A DNA stretch of 18,084 nt from CAZZBK01 sp964652155 (lineage in GTDB: Bacteria > Planctomycetota > Planctomycetia > Pirellulales > PNKZ01). Location: NCBI GenBank assembly GCA_964652155.1, contig CAZZBK010000123.1, positions 1 to 18,084 of the forward strand, read 5' to 3'. A program made the translations under genes and the position numbers. Positions 1-8,853 of the stretch are shown in pieces (position 1 is the stretch's first letter; every line of letters begins with the position of its first letter). Below the pieces are notes generated by a model. It had not been told where the DNA came from. It searched no databases and saw only the letters and a list, made by a program, of their open reading frames with translations.

Positions 1-2144
1 TCGACCTGACGATTTACAACGGCGAGGTGGTCGATGAAATGCCCGTCGACATCGATAAGAATCCTCCGACTCAGTTCGTCGGCATTCCGCAAATGACCGA
101 ACTGCCCGATAATGTCATGGCGGATCAAGGGGCAATCACCATTCCCAACACGGGCTATTTTGGCGTTTCATACTTGACGGTGAACACGCCCTATGTGGGT
201 TATCCCAACGGCATGACATACTCGAATGTCACCGTGGGCGGGAACGGCCCGCCGCCCTATAGCAGATATATGTTGTTCGCCAGTCGTGAGCGGGGCATTG
301 GTCCACAGGCCGTGCTCAATTCGCGCTTCGATAGCATCTATGGCGGAGTGCCGACGGCGAACAACGATCTGCGAGCCAATCTATGGGCGTCGGTCAGCAC
401 GTCACCGCTCGATGTCAGTCAACTCGAACCGTTCCTGCAGGCGTTCTCGAGTCCCGATACCACGGCGATGAGTATGATGCCGGGCAACTCGTTCCCGAAC
501 GGCTGGTATCCGAACAATCTCACGACGGCTCCGTTCGATCAGTGTTTCCGGCAGAACATGCATCATTCGTTCGGTTATGTCAACTCAACCTATGGTCCGC
601 CGATCTCGGCCGCGAACTTGCTGGAGTTCAGGGATTGCCCTCCGCATATTTCGATTCAATACCTGGGGGCTCCGACTTATAGCGATACTAATACCGGCGG
701 ACCTCCACGGACAGTTCCCAAGCCCTTCCCGTGGCTCACGTGGAATAACCGACCGTTTGCCAATGCAATGGAGTTGCTCATCGTTCCGGCGAGCAGTCCC
801 AGTCGCTTTACGGCGGAATTCACTTTGCCTCTCACGGGTAGTAACCAACCACCGTACCCAACCAGTCCAGTTCCAGCACAAACTTACCGTTTGAGTGATC
901 CGTATGCCGACCTATATCCGCCGCATGTGGGATTTGAACCGCTTCAGGTCCCCCACACGCCCCCCATGTATTTAGGTGTCATGGATCCTACTGGGTTCTC
1001 CGCAACCAATGCGCTGCATTATCAGCCGTTTGGACACCTGCTCAACTTCTTTCATTCTTCCTCGCCGGATAATACAAATGCTTTTGTCTCGGCTTTGAGC
1101 GGTGGCAGCCTGAGCAGCAGCCAGATGACTGCCCCGTCGAGCGGCAACTACTATCGACTACTTGAGTATGTTCATGTCCCGTCGCGGTTCTCGGGCACCG
1201 AGGATCTGATCTCATGGTGGTGCCACAACGGCTCACCCCCTGTTCCACAAAATCCTTTCAATGCTGTCACTCCGAATCAATCAATCGACGCACCGCTGTC
1301 GGTGTTTCGACCGCCGTTCAATCGCGTGTCGCGCTACCGCGAGCCGGGTAAAATCAACATCAACACCTTCGTGGGCAGCAGCGCTGAGGACTGGGGCGGC
1401 GTCACCAACTACATGAAAGGCTATGGCAAATCGTGGTCTCAGTATCTCGGGGCGCGAACCGCGGGGCCATTTTCATCCGCCTCAACCAGTGGCTTGAGCA
1501 ATAGTCTTTTGTTCAATCCACAGTATCCCGCGTATCGTCATAACCCGTTCCGCTCGTTCTCGTCGCCGCTCAACGTGGCCGACCCTGTATCGCGGGTCTT
1601 GCCCCGCATGACGGCACCGAATACTCAGCCGATGCAATATGTCGACGCCTCGCTGTTGCGCACCCTTGAATGGACACAAGGTATTACGGCCGTCGGCATC
1701 GCTCCGCCCAGGCGCGTTCCGTTGTTTGAAGTGAATGACACCTACACGGGAGAAGGCGGATTGGCCGGTTCGATGAGCCAAAATAACTTCGAGTTCCAAA
1801 ACGCGAATCGGAGCCCGTATTTCCGATATCAGCCGCTGATTAAGACCGGCAACACCTTCACGACCCGCTCGAACGTGTACGCCGTGTGGATTACCTCGGG
1901 CTACTTCGAGGTCGAGCCGATCCAGACGACGGATCCGAATCAGCGGAACTATCGCGACAAGAAGGTGGCCCCCTATAGCAATCCCGACGGCTTCCGCCTG
2001 GTGCGCGAATTGGGTCTGGAAGAAGGCACCTCGACGCGGCACCGCGCGTTCATGGTCATCGACCGTAGCTTGCCCGTCGCGTTCCAGCGCGGCGAGAACT
2101 ACAACGTGGACGCGTCGCTCATCATCCAAAGTATCTCGGAATAG
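1..2144 (+). CDS. Large GspK/PilX-like pseudopilus-associated protein, 5' end missing
   Basis: The reading frame is open from base 3 to the left edge of the window, so the gene starts upstream. The GTG at 27 is only the first start-like codon, not a supported start. About 713 residues are visible, ending in TAG at 2142-2144. The protein is rich in Pro, Asn, Ser, Tyr and Phe. It carries the motif PGKININTF (about residue 450), which resembles the G-K-I-N-L-N-T signature of GspK/PilX-type minor pseudopilins. A later segment, TRSNVYAVWITSGYFEVE, looks like the conserved C-terminal part of planctomycete proteins encoded beside prepilins. It lies 20 bases upstream of a prepilin gene on the same strand, which supports a role in a type II secretion or type IV pilus-like assembly at the inner membrane and periplasm. 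The family link is motif-based inference; the N-terminal prepilin signal, if present, lies outside the window. At over 700 residues it is far larger than typical GspK (about 300). Confidence 0.6.
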   Translation, partial: DLTIYNGEVVDEMPVDIDKNPPTQFVGIPQMTELPDNVMADQGAITIPNTGYFGVSYLTVNTPYVGYPNGMTYSNVTVGGNGPPPYSRYMLFASRERGIGPQAVLNSRFDSIYGGVPTANNDLRANLWASVSTSPLDVSQLEPFLQAFSSPDTTAMSMMPGNSFPNGWYPNNLTTAPFDQCFRQNMHHSFGYVNSTYGPPISAANLLEFRDCPPHISIQYLGAPTYSDTNTGGPPRTVPKPFPWLTWNNRPFANAMELLIVPASSPSRFTAEFTLPLTGSNQPPYPTSPVPAQTYRLSDPYADLYPPHVGFEPLQVPHTPPMYLGVMDPTGFSATNALHYQPFGHLLNFFHSSSPDNTNAFVSALSGGSLSSSQMTAPSSGNYYRLLEYVHVPSRFSGTEDLISWWCHNGSPPVPQNPFNAVTPNQSIDAPLSVFRPPFNRVSRYREPGKININTFVGSSAEDWGGVTNYMKGYGKSWSQYLGARTAGPFSSASTSGLSNSLLFNPQYPAYRHNPFRSFSSPLNVADPVSRVLPRMTAPNTQPMQYVDASLLRTLEWTQGITAVGIAPPRRVPLFEVNDTYTGEGGLAGSMSQNNFEFQNANRSPYFRYQPLIKTGNTFTTRSNVYAVWITSGYFEVEPIQTTDPNQRNYRDKKVAPYSNPDGFRLVRELGLEEGTSTRHRAFMVIDRSLPVAFQRGENYNVDASLIIQSISE

Positions 2145-2164
2145 TCTTTCGTGGAGCCCTGGTC

Positions 2165-4151
2165 ATGAACCCTCTACCGTATTGCACGACGCCGACTGCT
2201 CGACTTCGTTCCGCCCGCGCGGGCTTCACGCTGGTCGAAGTCATGGTCGCAACGATGATGACCTTGATCTTGATCGCCGCGGTGGCCACGTTGTTTCCGT
2301 TTTTCACCGACACGGTCTCCGACGCGCGCGCCGTCACGGCGATGCAGGACAACCTTCGGCAAATGAAGAACATGCTGCAGAACGACCTCTCGGGAGCCAC
2401 CGCTTCGACCTCGCCCCCCTCGCTGCGCAGGGCAGACAACTCGGGCTATGTGGAGATCATCGAGGGACCGATCGGCCCCGTGTTCTTCCCGTTCGTCGAT
2501 ATCAATAACCCGGATCAGGCGAGCTTGAACTTTCCCTGGAAGATCAACGATGTGAAGGCGATCTTAAGCGGGCAGTATCCCGCGGCCGCCAATCCGGTGG
2601 CGATCGACTCGACGATCGGCGATGGGGACGACATTTTGATGTTCACCACGCATAGCGCGACGCCGTATCGCAGCATGNNNNNNNNNNNNNNNNNNNNNNN
2701 NNNNNNNNNNNNNNNNNNNNNNNNNNNNNNNNNNNNNNNNNNNNNNNNNNNNNNNNNNNNNNNNNNNNNNNNNNNNNACGCTCAAAGAAATGAGCCGCCG
2801 CGAGAACCGCTTTGCGCATCAGCCGCTGGACTTCCCCCACGAGTCGCGCTGGCTGATGCGGACCCTCTTGCATGGCTCGGGGAATCAACAAATCGCAGGG
2901 CGGCCCGGACTGATGATGCCGACCTTGGCCGAATTTTCACAGAGCAAAGGACGTGGGGTTGGCGTCGGTGAATATTCGCCGCAACATAATGGGATAACAA
3001 CTGCGAAGATCGAGCGGGACCCAGCCAAGCTTGGCCGATATGGCGATTCTCAACCGTTGAGTAATGACGGTTGGGGGCCGGCGCGCGAAGTGGTGCTCGG
3101 TACCTTTTTTGACGCGCGGGTCCCGTTCGACCCGACCTACCGCTGGGTGACACCGCATCCGACGGACCCCAGCAACAATGTCCTGGCATTCGATATGTGG
3201 AGCGCCACGCCGCTCAATTTGATGTGGAAGCCGCCGGGGAGTAACTACGCGATATCGCACGCTCCGGCGTCGATTGCCGATCCCAACCATCGTGGCACGC
3301 TGGCTGGGCAATTGCCGATCGAGTCGCTGGTCTATGTGCCGCCGCAGCACTTGCGTTCTGGTGGGTTTCGCATGGCGGTTCGCTCGGAAGACATCATGAT
3401 GACGAACGTCTTGTCGTTCGATATCAAGCTCTGGGACCCCGGCGCGCCGAGCCTGATGGTGACGAGTTCTCCGCCGCAAATGCTTCAGCCCGGTGACGTC
3501 GATTACGGTCAGCGGCTGGCCGACTTCATTGTCAACGGCGGCCCCGGCGCGGTCACCATCGCCGGCTTCGGTGCCTATGTGGACATGAACTACATGTGGC
3601 AAGCCAGCATGAATAGCTCGGTCAGTCGGAACGACCCGTACGGTTTTAATCCATTGTCGCTAATGGGAGTCAACATCTCGTTGGGGAATGAACCCGATTA
3701 TGAACTCGCGCTGCGAAAATACGAAACCAGCATCAAAGTTCCGGTCGGATCGTTGCCTCGTCCTCGTTTTGGCGGGCCCGGCAACGAGGCTTCGAAACTC
3801 AGCGGACTCCCGTTTGGCGTTCTGCCCCCCCAAAGCGCCACGGGCAGCAAGGGGCATCACTTGGCCTGCATTTATGACAGTTGGACCAATTACTACGAGC
3901 GGGACGGCATCGACCAAAATGGCGACGGAGTTCCCGACTCGCTGTTTAATGGGATCGACGATTTTTCGATGCAGGCCGATGGCAGCCCCGGCGCTTCGCC
4001 TGTCGGCGGCATCGACGATCCCTCGGAGGTCGAGACCGTTCCCCCGTACAACGCGCCGCTGCGTGGCATTCAGATCAAAATTCGCGTTTACGAGCCCGAC
4101 AGCCGGCAGATTCGTGAAGTGACCGTCACGCACGACTTCTTGCAGGAATAA
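2165..4151 (+). CDS. PilW-like prepilin with N-methylation motif, interrupted by scaffold gap
   Basis: The start ATG at 2165 follows a Shine-Dalgarno GGAG at 2153-2156 with an 8-base spacer. Residues 20-29 read GFTLVEVMVA, the class III prepilin peptidase/N-methylation motif, followed by a hydrophobic helix (to about residue 44). The visible N-terminal part is 171 residues (to 2677). After 100 N the frame shifts by one, and an open frame beginning exactly at 2778 (TLKEMSRREN) continues for 457 residues to TAA at 4149-4151. I read both pieces as one gene because there is no stop before 2790 in the downstream frame and the C-terminus fits this family. The C-terminus contains an EF-hand-like loop DQNGDGVPD (3913-3939) and ends in a segment (GIQIKIRVYEPDSRQIREV) that I associate with planctomycete PilW-like proteins. 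Likely role: a minor pseudopilin exported to the inner membrane and processed by prepilin peptidase. Total length exceeds 628 residues, unusually large for a pilin. Which substrate the apparatus handles is unknown. Confidence 0.75.
2678..2777. other. Assembly gap of 100 N (placeholder length)
   Basis: Exactly 100 N interrupt the prepilin gene. Exactly 100 N is the conventional filler for a scaffold gap of unknown length. The codon frame before the gap ends at 2677 and the frame after it begins at 2778. A true gap that preserved the gene would be a multiple of three bases, and 100 is not, so the real length differs, or there is an error at an edge, or the gene is broken. Any translation through the N in the upstream frame, which would end at 2971, is an artefact. 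Confidence 0.97.
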
Positions 4152-4163
4152 GCCGTCGAGGCC

Positions 4164-4204
4164 GGCCCGATCGTGTCGCGCAAACCTCGCGCATGACGCG
4201 GGCC
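4164..4204. terminator. Imperfect hairpin between convergent genes, possible bidirectional terminator
   Basis: This hairpin sits in the 60-base gap between two converging stop codons (4151 and 4212). The outer arm GGCCCG (4164-4169) pairs with CGGGCC (4199-4204), CGT (4172-4174) with ACG (4196-4198), and GCGC (4178-4181) with GCGC (4189-4192), around a 7-base loop. There is a 2-base bulge and a 3x3 mismatch between the arms. No T-run follows on either strand, so it is not a canonical intrinsic terminator. Position and stem strength suggest a transcription barrier or 3'-end stabiliser for both units. Confidence 0.4.
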
Positions 4205-4211
4205 AGATGGG

Positions 4212-6560
4212 TTAGCGAGGCGGGTGTCGTGGAGCGCCAAGAGCTTGCGCCAGCCGCTTCAGTTCCTGCTCGACCGCCTGCAGTTCGTCCGCTTGGAGCG
4301 CTCGACCGCCGAAGCGGACGCGATAGAACATCTCGACGATCCGCCGCGGCACGCCGGCGACGGCTTGCGTTTCGATGCGCTCGGCCAACTCGCCCCCGAC
4401 GGCAAACGCGAACTCGCGCGGCGTTTGTCCCGCGCTGCGCAGCAGACCCTGCCGCGCTAAAAGTCGTTCGAGCGCGTCATAGAAGGGGACCCGCGTCGAT
4501 CGCGGTCGGCGACTGCGTAGCCAGCGCCCCCAGCGTGCCGAGCGCAAGCGGCGGACGAGCGCTGCGCTCAGCGCCAGCGCGACGATCGCCGAACTGGCCA
4601 GGAACACCACGCTCCGCCAGATCGAAAGCTGGGGGTTGGTCACTTCCTCGATGGCGCTGCGCAAGCTGGTCCAAATCCGCTCCCCCAGGTTCTGCCAGGT
4701 CTCGCGTTGGGTGAGTGCCTCCCAGGCGTTCTTCACCGGCTGAAAAAACATTTCTCGCTGACGTTCGGCGTCGAGTCCAATTACGTAATTGCTCCAGATG
4801 GCCCGCGTGTAGTCGATCACCTGGCGATAGGTGAGCACGAACCAACTGACGCCCGATTGCCCCTCTAAATTGCTCGCCGGGGTCGGATCCAAGCGGAGCC
4901 AGCCACCTTGGCTGGTCGGCGCGAGGGTCCACAGGTCGCTGGTTTTGATTTCGATCGGCACGTCGGCCTCGTCCAGGTAGGCCTCGACCCAACTGTGGGC
5001 GTGCAGTTGTTGCACCTGATAGGCCTGGCTGATGGGATCGAGATTGCCCCCCTTGAAGCCAACCACCACCCGCGACGGGATACCCACGCTGCGCAGCATC
5101 AGCGCCAAGGCGCTGGCAAAATACTCGCAGTGCCCCACCGGGTTGGCCGAGACAAAATCTTCGATCGGGTCGACATTCGCGCCGCGCGACGGTGCCGTCA
5201 ACGAGTAGCTAAATCGCCCGGAGTCGCCGAGCAGCGACTCCAGCGTCCGCGCCATGCGAATCCGCTCGTCGGTCGCAATGCCGGCCACGGTCTGCTGCGC
5301 GAGCGTTTTGAGTTGCGCCAGCGGATCGAGACCGTCGACCGCCTCCGGTAATTGCAGCATCTCCGCGCGTTCGTTGGCGGACAACAATCCCGTGTAGGGC
5401 ACGATCGACTGCTGCACGCGATTACGCACCACGGCGGTGTACAACTCGTACGTGATCGAGTCGTTGGGCGAGCCCATCCGCTCGATGTGATCGGTGTCGG
5501 GCCGATAGACCACGTTCTCTTTGTCGCGATAGATGGCGCTGGGTGCCAAGCTGAACAGCACTTTCGAGTCGAGCGGGCCAATCTCAACGCTCTCCCGCAC
5601 ATGGGCCGCGCGCAGCGTGTTGGTTGTGACGAAGCGGGGCCGCCGGGACGAAGCCACGCGCGTTCGAGACCATTGACCGTCTTGGTAACGGACCAGCGTC
5701 GTGCCATGCCAAAGCGGCGCATCGACGAGCGTGATGGGTGTGTTGGTCCGAATGTCGGTCAACTTGACGGACATGACGTACTCGCTGTCTTCGCTGATTT
5801 TGCCCAACTCGCCGAGCGTGACTTGTTCGGTGAAGCCCACCAGATGCCCGGCGGTCATCAGTCGCGATTTCAGCGTGGCGTCGCTGATGCGAGGCAGGGC
5901 GAGAAAGACGAGCGCGGTGAGGCAGAGCGTTTTCACGGTGGCTCCGCCGAGCAACCACCACAGTTCGCGCTCGATGCGCTGCTGGCTTTCTTGGAGCGGC
6001 GTGGCGGCGAGGTAGGATTGGGTTTGGGCCATCGGCCAGACGCGTGGACCGCCCGGGGCACCGCGCGGCGCGAACGAGACCCGCGTGCCGATCGTTCGTG
6101 CTTCGCGCAAACGCATGAACAAGCACAGGGCCAAAACGACCAAGGCCATGTGGGCCAACAGCAAGAACGCGAAGGATACGAAAAGATTCAAAGCCGCCGC
6201 GACCGACACTTGCAGCAGGTTGGCGACCAAGATCAGACCATAGTCGCGCAGTTGCTTGCGTTTGAAGAGGAGGATGATTTGCAAATAGACGAGCAGATCC
6301 GACATGGCGATCAACACTTCGTCACCGGCCATGGACTGCATTTGCGAGATGGCGAAGGCCAGCGCGAGCATGGCCAGGATATTGGCGTAGAAATTACTCA
6401 CCGTGATTTGGCCGCGCAGGTCGTTCCCGATCACCGACGCCAACACCAGCAGCGTACACACGCAACTCTGGCCCCAGGCGCGTTCGCTGACCCCCATCAT
6501 CATGCCGCCGAGCGCGACCATCGTCGCCAGGGCGACTTGCAAGGTTCGTTCGAGATTCAT
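4212..6560 (-). CDS. Membrane transglutaminase-like protein, TgpA type (DUF3488 + transglutaminase + DUF4129)
   Basis: A 782-residue membrane protein. The N-terminal part (about residues 5-230) has roughly five to six hydrophobic segments matching the DUF3488/TgpA N-terminal region. The central periplasmic transglutaminase-like core has a papain-like triad visible as Cys478 (in NPVGHCEYF), His522 (in HAHSWVEAYL) and Asp558 (in WLRLDPTPA). A last membrane helix (about 651-670) precedes a cytoplasmic DUF4129-like tail (about 690-775, with the motif GQTPREFA). This is the usual full-length architecture and nothing is missing. Such proteins are thought to act as transglutaminases or cysteine proteases on envelope proteins or peptidoglycan-associated substrates; the substrate here is unknown. 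The start ATG at 6560 overlaps the TGA of the preceding DUF58 gene by four bases (ATGA), implying translational coupling. It is the last gene of the MoxR-DUF58-transglutaminase operon. Confidence 0.93.
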   Translation of the reverse strand: MNLERTLQVALATMVALGGMMMGVSERAWGQSCVCTLLVLASVIGNDLRGQITVSNFYANILAMLALAFAISQMQSMAGDEVLIAMSDLLVYLQIILLFKRKQLRDYGLILVANLLQVSVAAALNLFVSFAFLLLAHMALVVLALCLFMRLREARTIGTRVSFAPRGAPGGPRVWPMAQTQSYLAATPLQESQQRIERELWWLLGGATVKTLCLTALVFLALPRISDATLKSRLMTAGHLVGFTEQVTLGELGKISEDSEYVMSVKLTDIRTNTPITLVDAPLWHGTTLVRYQDGQWSRTRVASSRRPRFVTTNTLRAAHVRESVEIGPLDSKVLFSLAPSAIYRDKENVVYRPDTDHIERMGSPNDSITYELYTAVVRNRVQQSIVPYTGLLSANERAEMLQLPEAVDGLDPLAQLKTLAQQTVAGIATDERIRMARTLESLLGDSGRFSYSLTAPSRGANVDPIEDFVSANPVGHCEYFASALALMLRSVGIPSRVVVGFKGGNLDPISQAYQVQQLHAHSWVEAYLDEADVPIEIKTSDLWTLAPTSQGGWLRLDPTPASNLEGQSGVSWFVLTYRQVIDYTRAIWSNYVIGLDAERQREMFFQPVKNAWEALTQRETWQNLGERIWTSLRSAIEEVTNPQLSIWRSVVFLASSAIVALALSAALVRRLRSARWGRWLRSRRPRSTRVPFYDALERLLARQGLLRSAGQTPREFAFAVGGELAERIETQAVAGVPRRIVEMFYRVRFGGRALQADELQAVEQELKRLAQALGAPRHPPR

Positions 6561-7696
6561 GCGGGCTCCGCCGTGGGGGGCGCGAAGAGGTTGGCCAGTT
6601 CATCGCTGCTCGTATCGATCCACAGGATGTTCAGCGAGTCCAGGTTGGTGAGCGGGACGGCTCGCGGCGAAACCAACACGCGCCGACCGCGCACCGAGTC
6701 GGCCACGAGTTCCGCGAGTCCCTCGAGTTGGTCGTGGGGCGCGCCTTGAGCGACGGCCAGTTTTTGCAAGGCCTCGTCGCGCAACGGAGCCCTGAGCGAG
6801 CCGCTCAGCTCGGTGCGTTCGAGTCCCAGCAGCACGAGGCGAATGTGCGTCCCCTCGCGGCTGGAGAGGTCGTCGATCACCGTCGCGGCAAAACTGAGCG
6901 CCAGTTCGAGCCGGCCCCGATCTTCAACCGTCGGTTGCTCGGGGAGCCAGAGATCGACGAAAAGCGTGAGGTCGTTGCGTCGTGGCAGCTCAAGTTGCCG
7001 GACGACCAGCGACTGTCGTCGGGCGCTGGTTCGCCAATGAATAAGCCGTCGACCGTCGTCGTTTCGCCACTCGCGGAGGCCGAAAAAGTCCCCTTCCATG
7101 GCGCTGCTTGCCCGTTCGCCGTGATCGCAGGTCTCGTTCACGATGGCCAGCCGCTCGTACCAGAGCCGCGTCAGCGTGCCTCGGCGCGGAGTTACGAACA
7201 GTTCGTCGATCTTTTCCCAGGAGAAAGCCGAGCGGAGCAGGCCAAAGGGGAACCGCGTGCTCAGCATGGCCGGTCCAAGTTTGTAGTGTCCTCGTTCGGC
7301 GATCGCGCCGCGGTATTCGCGGGTGGCGGCGCGGGCCGCGCCGACGTAGCTGAACATGACGGTGGGTTTCAGTTGCAACCCTCCGCCGACGCGCTGCACG
7401 CGATCTTGTGCGACGATGGCCCAGGAGCCGCGCTTGCGTCGCCGGTTTTGCAATTCGAGCGTGACCGAGAGCAGCTCGCCGGCCTCGACCAGCCGCGGAA
7501 AACGTCGCCGCAGGTGCAGATCGCGGAGCGTCTTGCGAACCAGCGGCCAGCTGACGAGCAGCGGTCCGGAGAGCAGCCCATACATAATGACGAGCAGGTT
7601 GATTTGCCGTACCAAGGCGCTAAACAGCAGCACCATTAGCAGGCCGAGATACAGCCAACCTTCGAGCGTGATCACGACGTATAGCAAGCGTCGCAT
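6557..7696 (-). CDS. DUF58 domain protein
   Basis: A 379-residue protein starting at ATG 7696, with AAGG about 9 bases upstream. Two hydrophobic segments near the N-terminus (about residues 5-28 and 33-50) anchor it in the inner membrane. A beta-rich region follows, then the DUF58 signature at about residues 202-236, visible as DFFGLREW and LIHWRTSARR. Beyond this the chain continues as a von Willebrand A-like fold (about 243-365), but the first strand reads LTLFVDLWLPEQ and lacks a full DxSxS metal site, so a canonical MIDAS is not evident. DUF58 proteins are regularly encoded between a MoxR ATPase and a TgpA transglutaminase, as here. The ATPase is thought to remodel or activate a VWA/DUF58 partner, but the mechanism in this group is not established. 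It lies 28 bases downstream of the MoxR gene, and its stop overlaps the transglutaminase start. Confidence 0.9.
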   Translation of the reverse strand: MRRLLYVVITLEGWLYLGLLMVLLFSALVRQINLLVIMYGLLSGPLLVSWPLVRKTLRDLHLRRRFPRLVEAGELLSVTLELQNRRRKRGSWAIVAQDRVQRVGGGLQLKPTVMFSYVGAARAATREYRGAIAERGHYKLGPAMLSTRFPFGLLRSAFSWEKIDELFVTPRRGTLTRLWYERLAIVNETCDHGERASSAMEGDFFGLREWRNDDGRRLIHWRTSARRQSLVVRQLELPRRNDLTLFVDLWLPEQPTVEDRGRLELALSFAATVIDDLSSREGTHIRLVLLGLERTELSGSLRAPLRDEALQKLAVAQGAPHDQLEGLAELVADSVRGRRVLVSPRAVPLTNLDSLNILWIDTSSDELANLFAPPTAEPA

Positions 7697-7724
7697 CCGG
7701 GTGGCCTTTTTCGCCCAGGGGGAG

Positions 7725-8678
7725 TTACTGAGGAATCGAGATCTCGTCGACGAGTCGAGCGATGATCCCTTCGACCACTTCGCGCCGCGTCGATTGGAAG
7801 TGTTGTTTGCCGATCACGCGATGCGCGAGCACCGCGACGGCGAGCCGCTTGACATCGTCGGGGACGACAAAGTCGCGCCCTTCGCACAAGGCCAACGATT
7901 GGGCGGCCCGGTACAGGCACAACGCACCGCGGGTGCTGACGCCCACGCGCAGCTCGTCGCACGCTCTCGTCGCGTCGACGATGTTCATCAAATAGTTCTG
8001 AATCGCCTCGTCGACCACAACCTGCCGGGCGGCGGCTTGCAACTCGACGATTTGCGCGCAGTCGACCACCGGCTCAAGTTGTTCGACCGGCTCCCCATGT
8101 CGATGGCTGGAGAGGACCTGCAACTCGTCTTCGCGTTGCGGGTAACCGACGCTGATCCGCAGCATAAACCGATCAAGCTGGCTCTCGGGGAGCGGGTAAG
8201 TCCCTTCGAACTCGAAGGGGTTTTGGGTGGCGATGACCATGAACGGGCGGGGCAGGGGGTGCGTGTGTCCGTCGGCCGACACCTGCGTGTCGCTCATGGC
8301 TTCGAGCAGGGCGCTTTGCGTGCGCGGGGTGGTGCGGTTGATCTCGTCGGCGAGCACCACGTTGGCAAAAATCGGTCCCTGGTTATAAACGAACTGCTGC
8401 GTCTGGTTGTTGAAAATGCTCGTCCCCACGATGTCGCTAGGGAGCAGGTCGGGAGTGAACTGGATGCGACAAAAGCGGGCGTGGATGCTGCGCGCGAGCG
8501 CCTTGCCGATCAGCGTCTTGCCCACGCCCGGTACGTCCTCGAGCAGCACGTGCTCGCCGGCCAGCAGGGCAACCACGCAGAGCCGAACGACCTCGCTCTT
8601 GCCCAGCACCACCTTGCTGATGTTCGATTCCAGTTCGCCCACCAGGGTGTACAGTTCAGGCGACATGCGACAGGGCAC
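7725..8678 (-). CDS. MoxR-family AAA+ ATPase
   Basis: A 317-residue MoxR-type AAA+ ATPase of normal length. Walker A is seen as EDVPGVGKT (about residues 47-55), Walker B as VVLADEIN (about 107-114), and the sensor region as IATQNPFEFEGTYPLPESQL (about 149-168), all diagnostic of MoxR. The C-terminal lid domain (about 200-310) is present. Members act as cytoplasmic chaperones that use ATP to remodel protein partners, typically VWA or DUF58 proteins encoded next door. The annotated start is GTG at 8678; an ATG four codons in, at 8666 (MSPELYTLV), is an equally good candidate because AAGG lies about 11 bases ahead of it. It is the first gene of the three-gene (-) operon and faces a divergent promoter region. 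Confidence 0.95.
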   Translation of the reverse strand: MPCRMSPELYTLVGELESNISKVVLGKSEVVRLCVVALLAGEHVLLEDVPGVGKTLIGKALARSIHARFCRIQFTPDLLPSDIVGTSIFNNQTQQFVYNQGPIFANVVLADEINRTTPRTQSALLEAMSDTQVSADGHTHPLPRPFMVIATQNPFEFEGTYPLPESQLDRFMLRISVGYPQREDELQVLSSHRHGEPVEQLEPVVDCAQIVELQAAARQVVVDEAIQNYLMNIVDATRACDELRVGVSTRGALCLYRAAQSLALCEGRDFVVPDDVKRLAVAVLAHRVIGKQHFQSTRREVVEGIIARLVDEISIPQ

Positions 8679-8731
8679 CTTGAAGAGACGTGGTTGGCAA
8701 ACATGAAAAGTCTGCCCATGAATGAAATTTT

Positions 8732-8760
8732 AACCTATCGACCTGGCAGACGACAGTCAA
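8732..8760 (-). promoter_or_regulatory. Candidate promoter for the MoxR operon
   Basis: On the minus strand a TTGACT (-35-like, 8755-8760) is followed after exactly 17 bases by TAGGTT (-10-like, 8732-8737) and then an A/T-rich run. The -35 matches the sigma-70 consensus at five of six positions; the -10 matches at only three. It would give a leader of about 50 bases before the GTG at 8678. It lies in the 175-base spacer between divergent genes. A weak extended -10-like TGTTAGCAT (8767-8775) on the plus strand could serve the opposite gene, but I see no matching -35. Planctomycete promoters are poorly characterised, so this is tentative. Confidence 0.35.
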
Positions 8761-8853
8761 AAGCCGTGTTAGCATACGATGAGTCCATGTTTGCGTGGGG
8801 CGTGATCGCCGCGCGCAAGACTCGTCTTCCTAGCCCGTGCAATCGCATCCATC

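Noticed and set aside
27..29. GTG as start of the first gene
   Set aside because: The frame is open to the window edge, no ribosome binding site is visible, and a protein of this type should carry an N-terminal export signal, which is absent here.
2165..2971. Continuous translation through the N run in the upstream frame
   Set aside because: The part after the gap is unlike any prepilin and is out of frame with the well-formed downstream sequence. It exists only because 100 is not divisible by three.
5352..6749. 465-codon open frame on the plus strand
   Set aside because: It lies entirely antisense to the transglutaminase and DUF58 genes, has a skewed His/Gln/Arg/Gly composition and no recognisable motif. 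It is a high-GC shadow frame.
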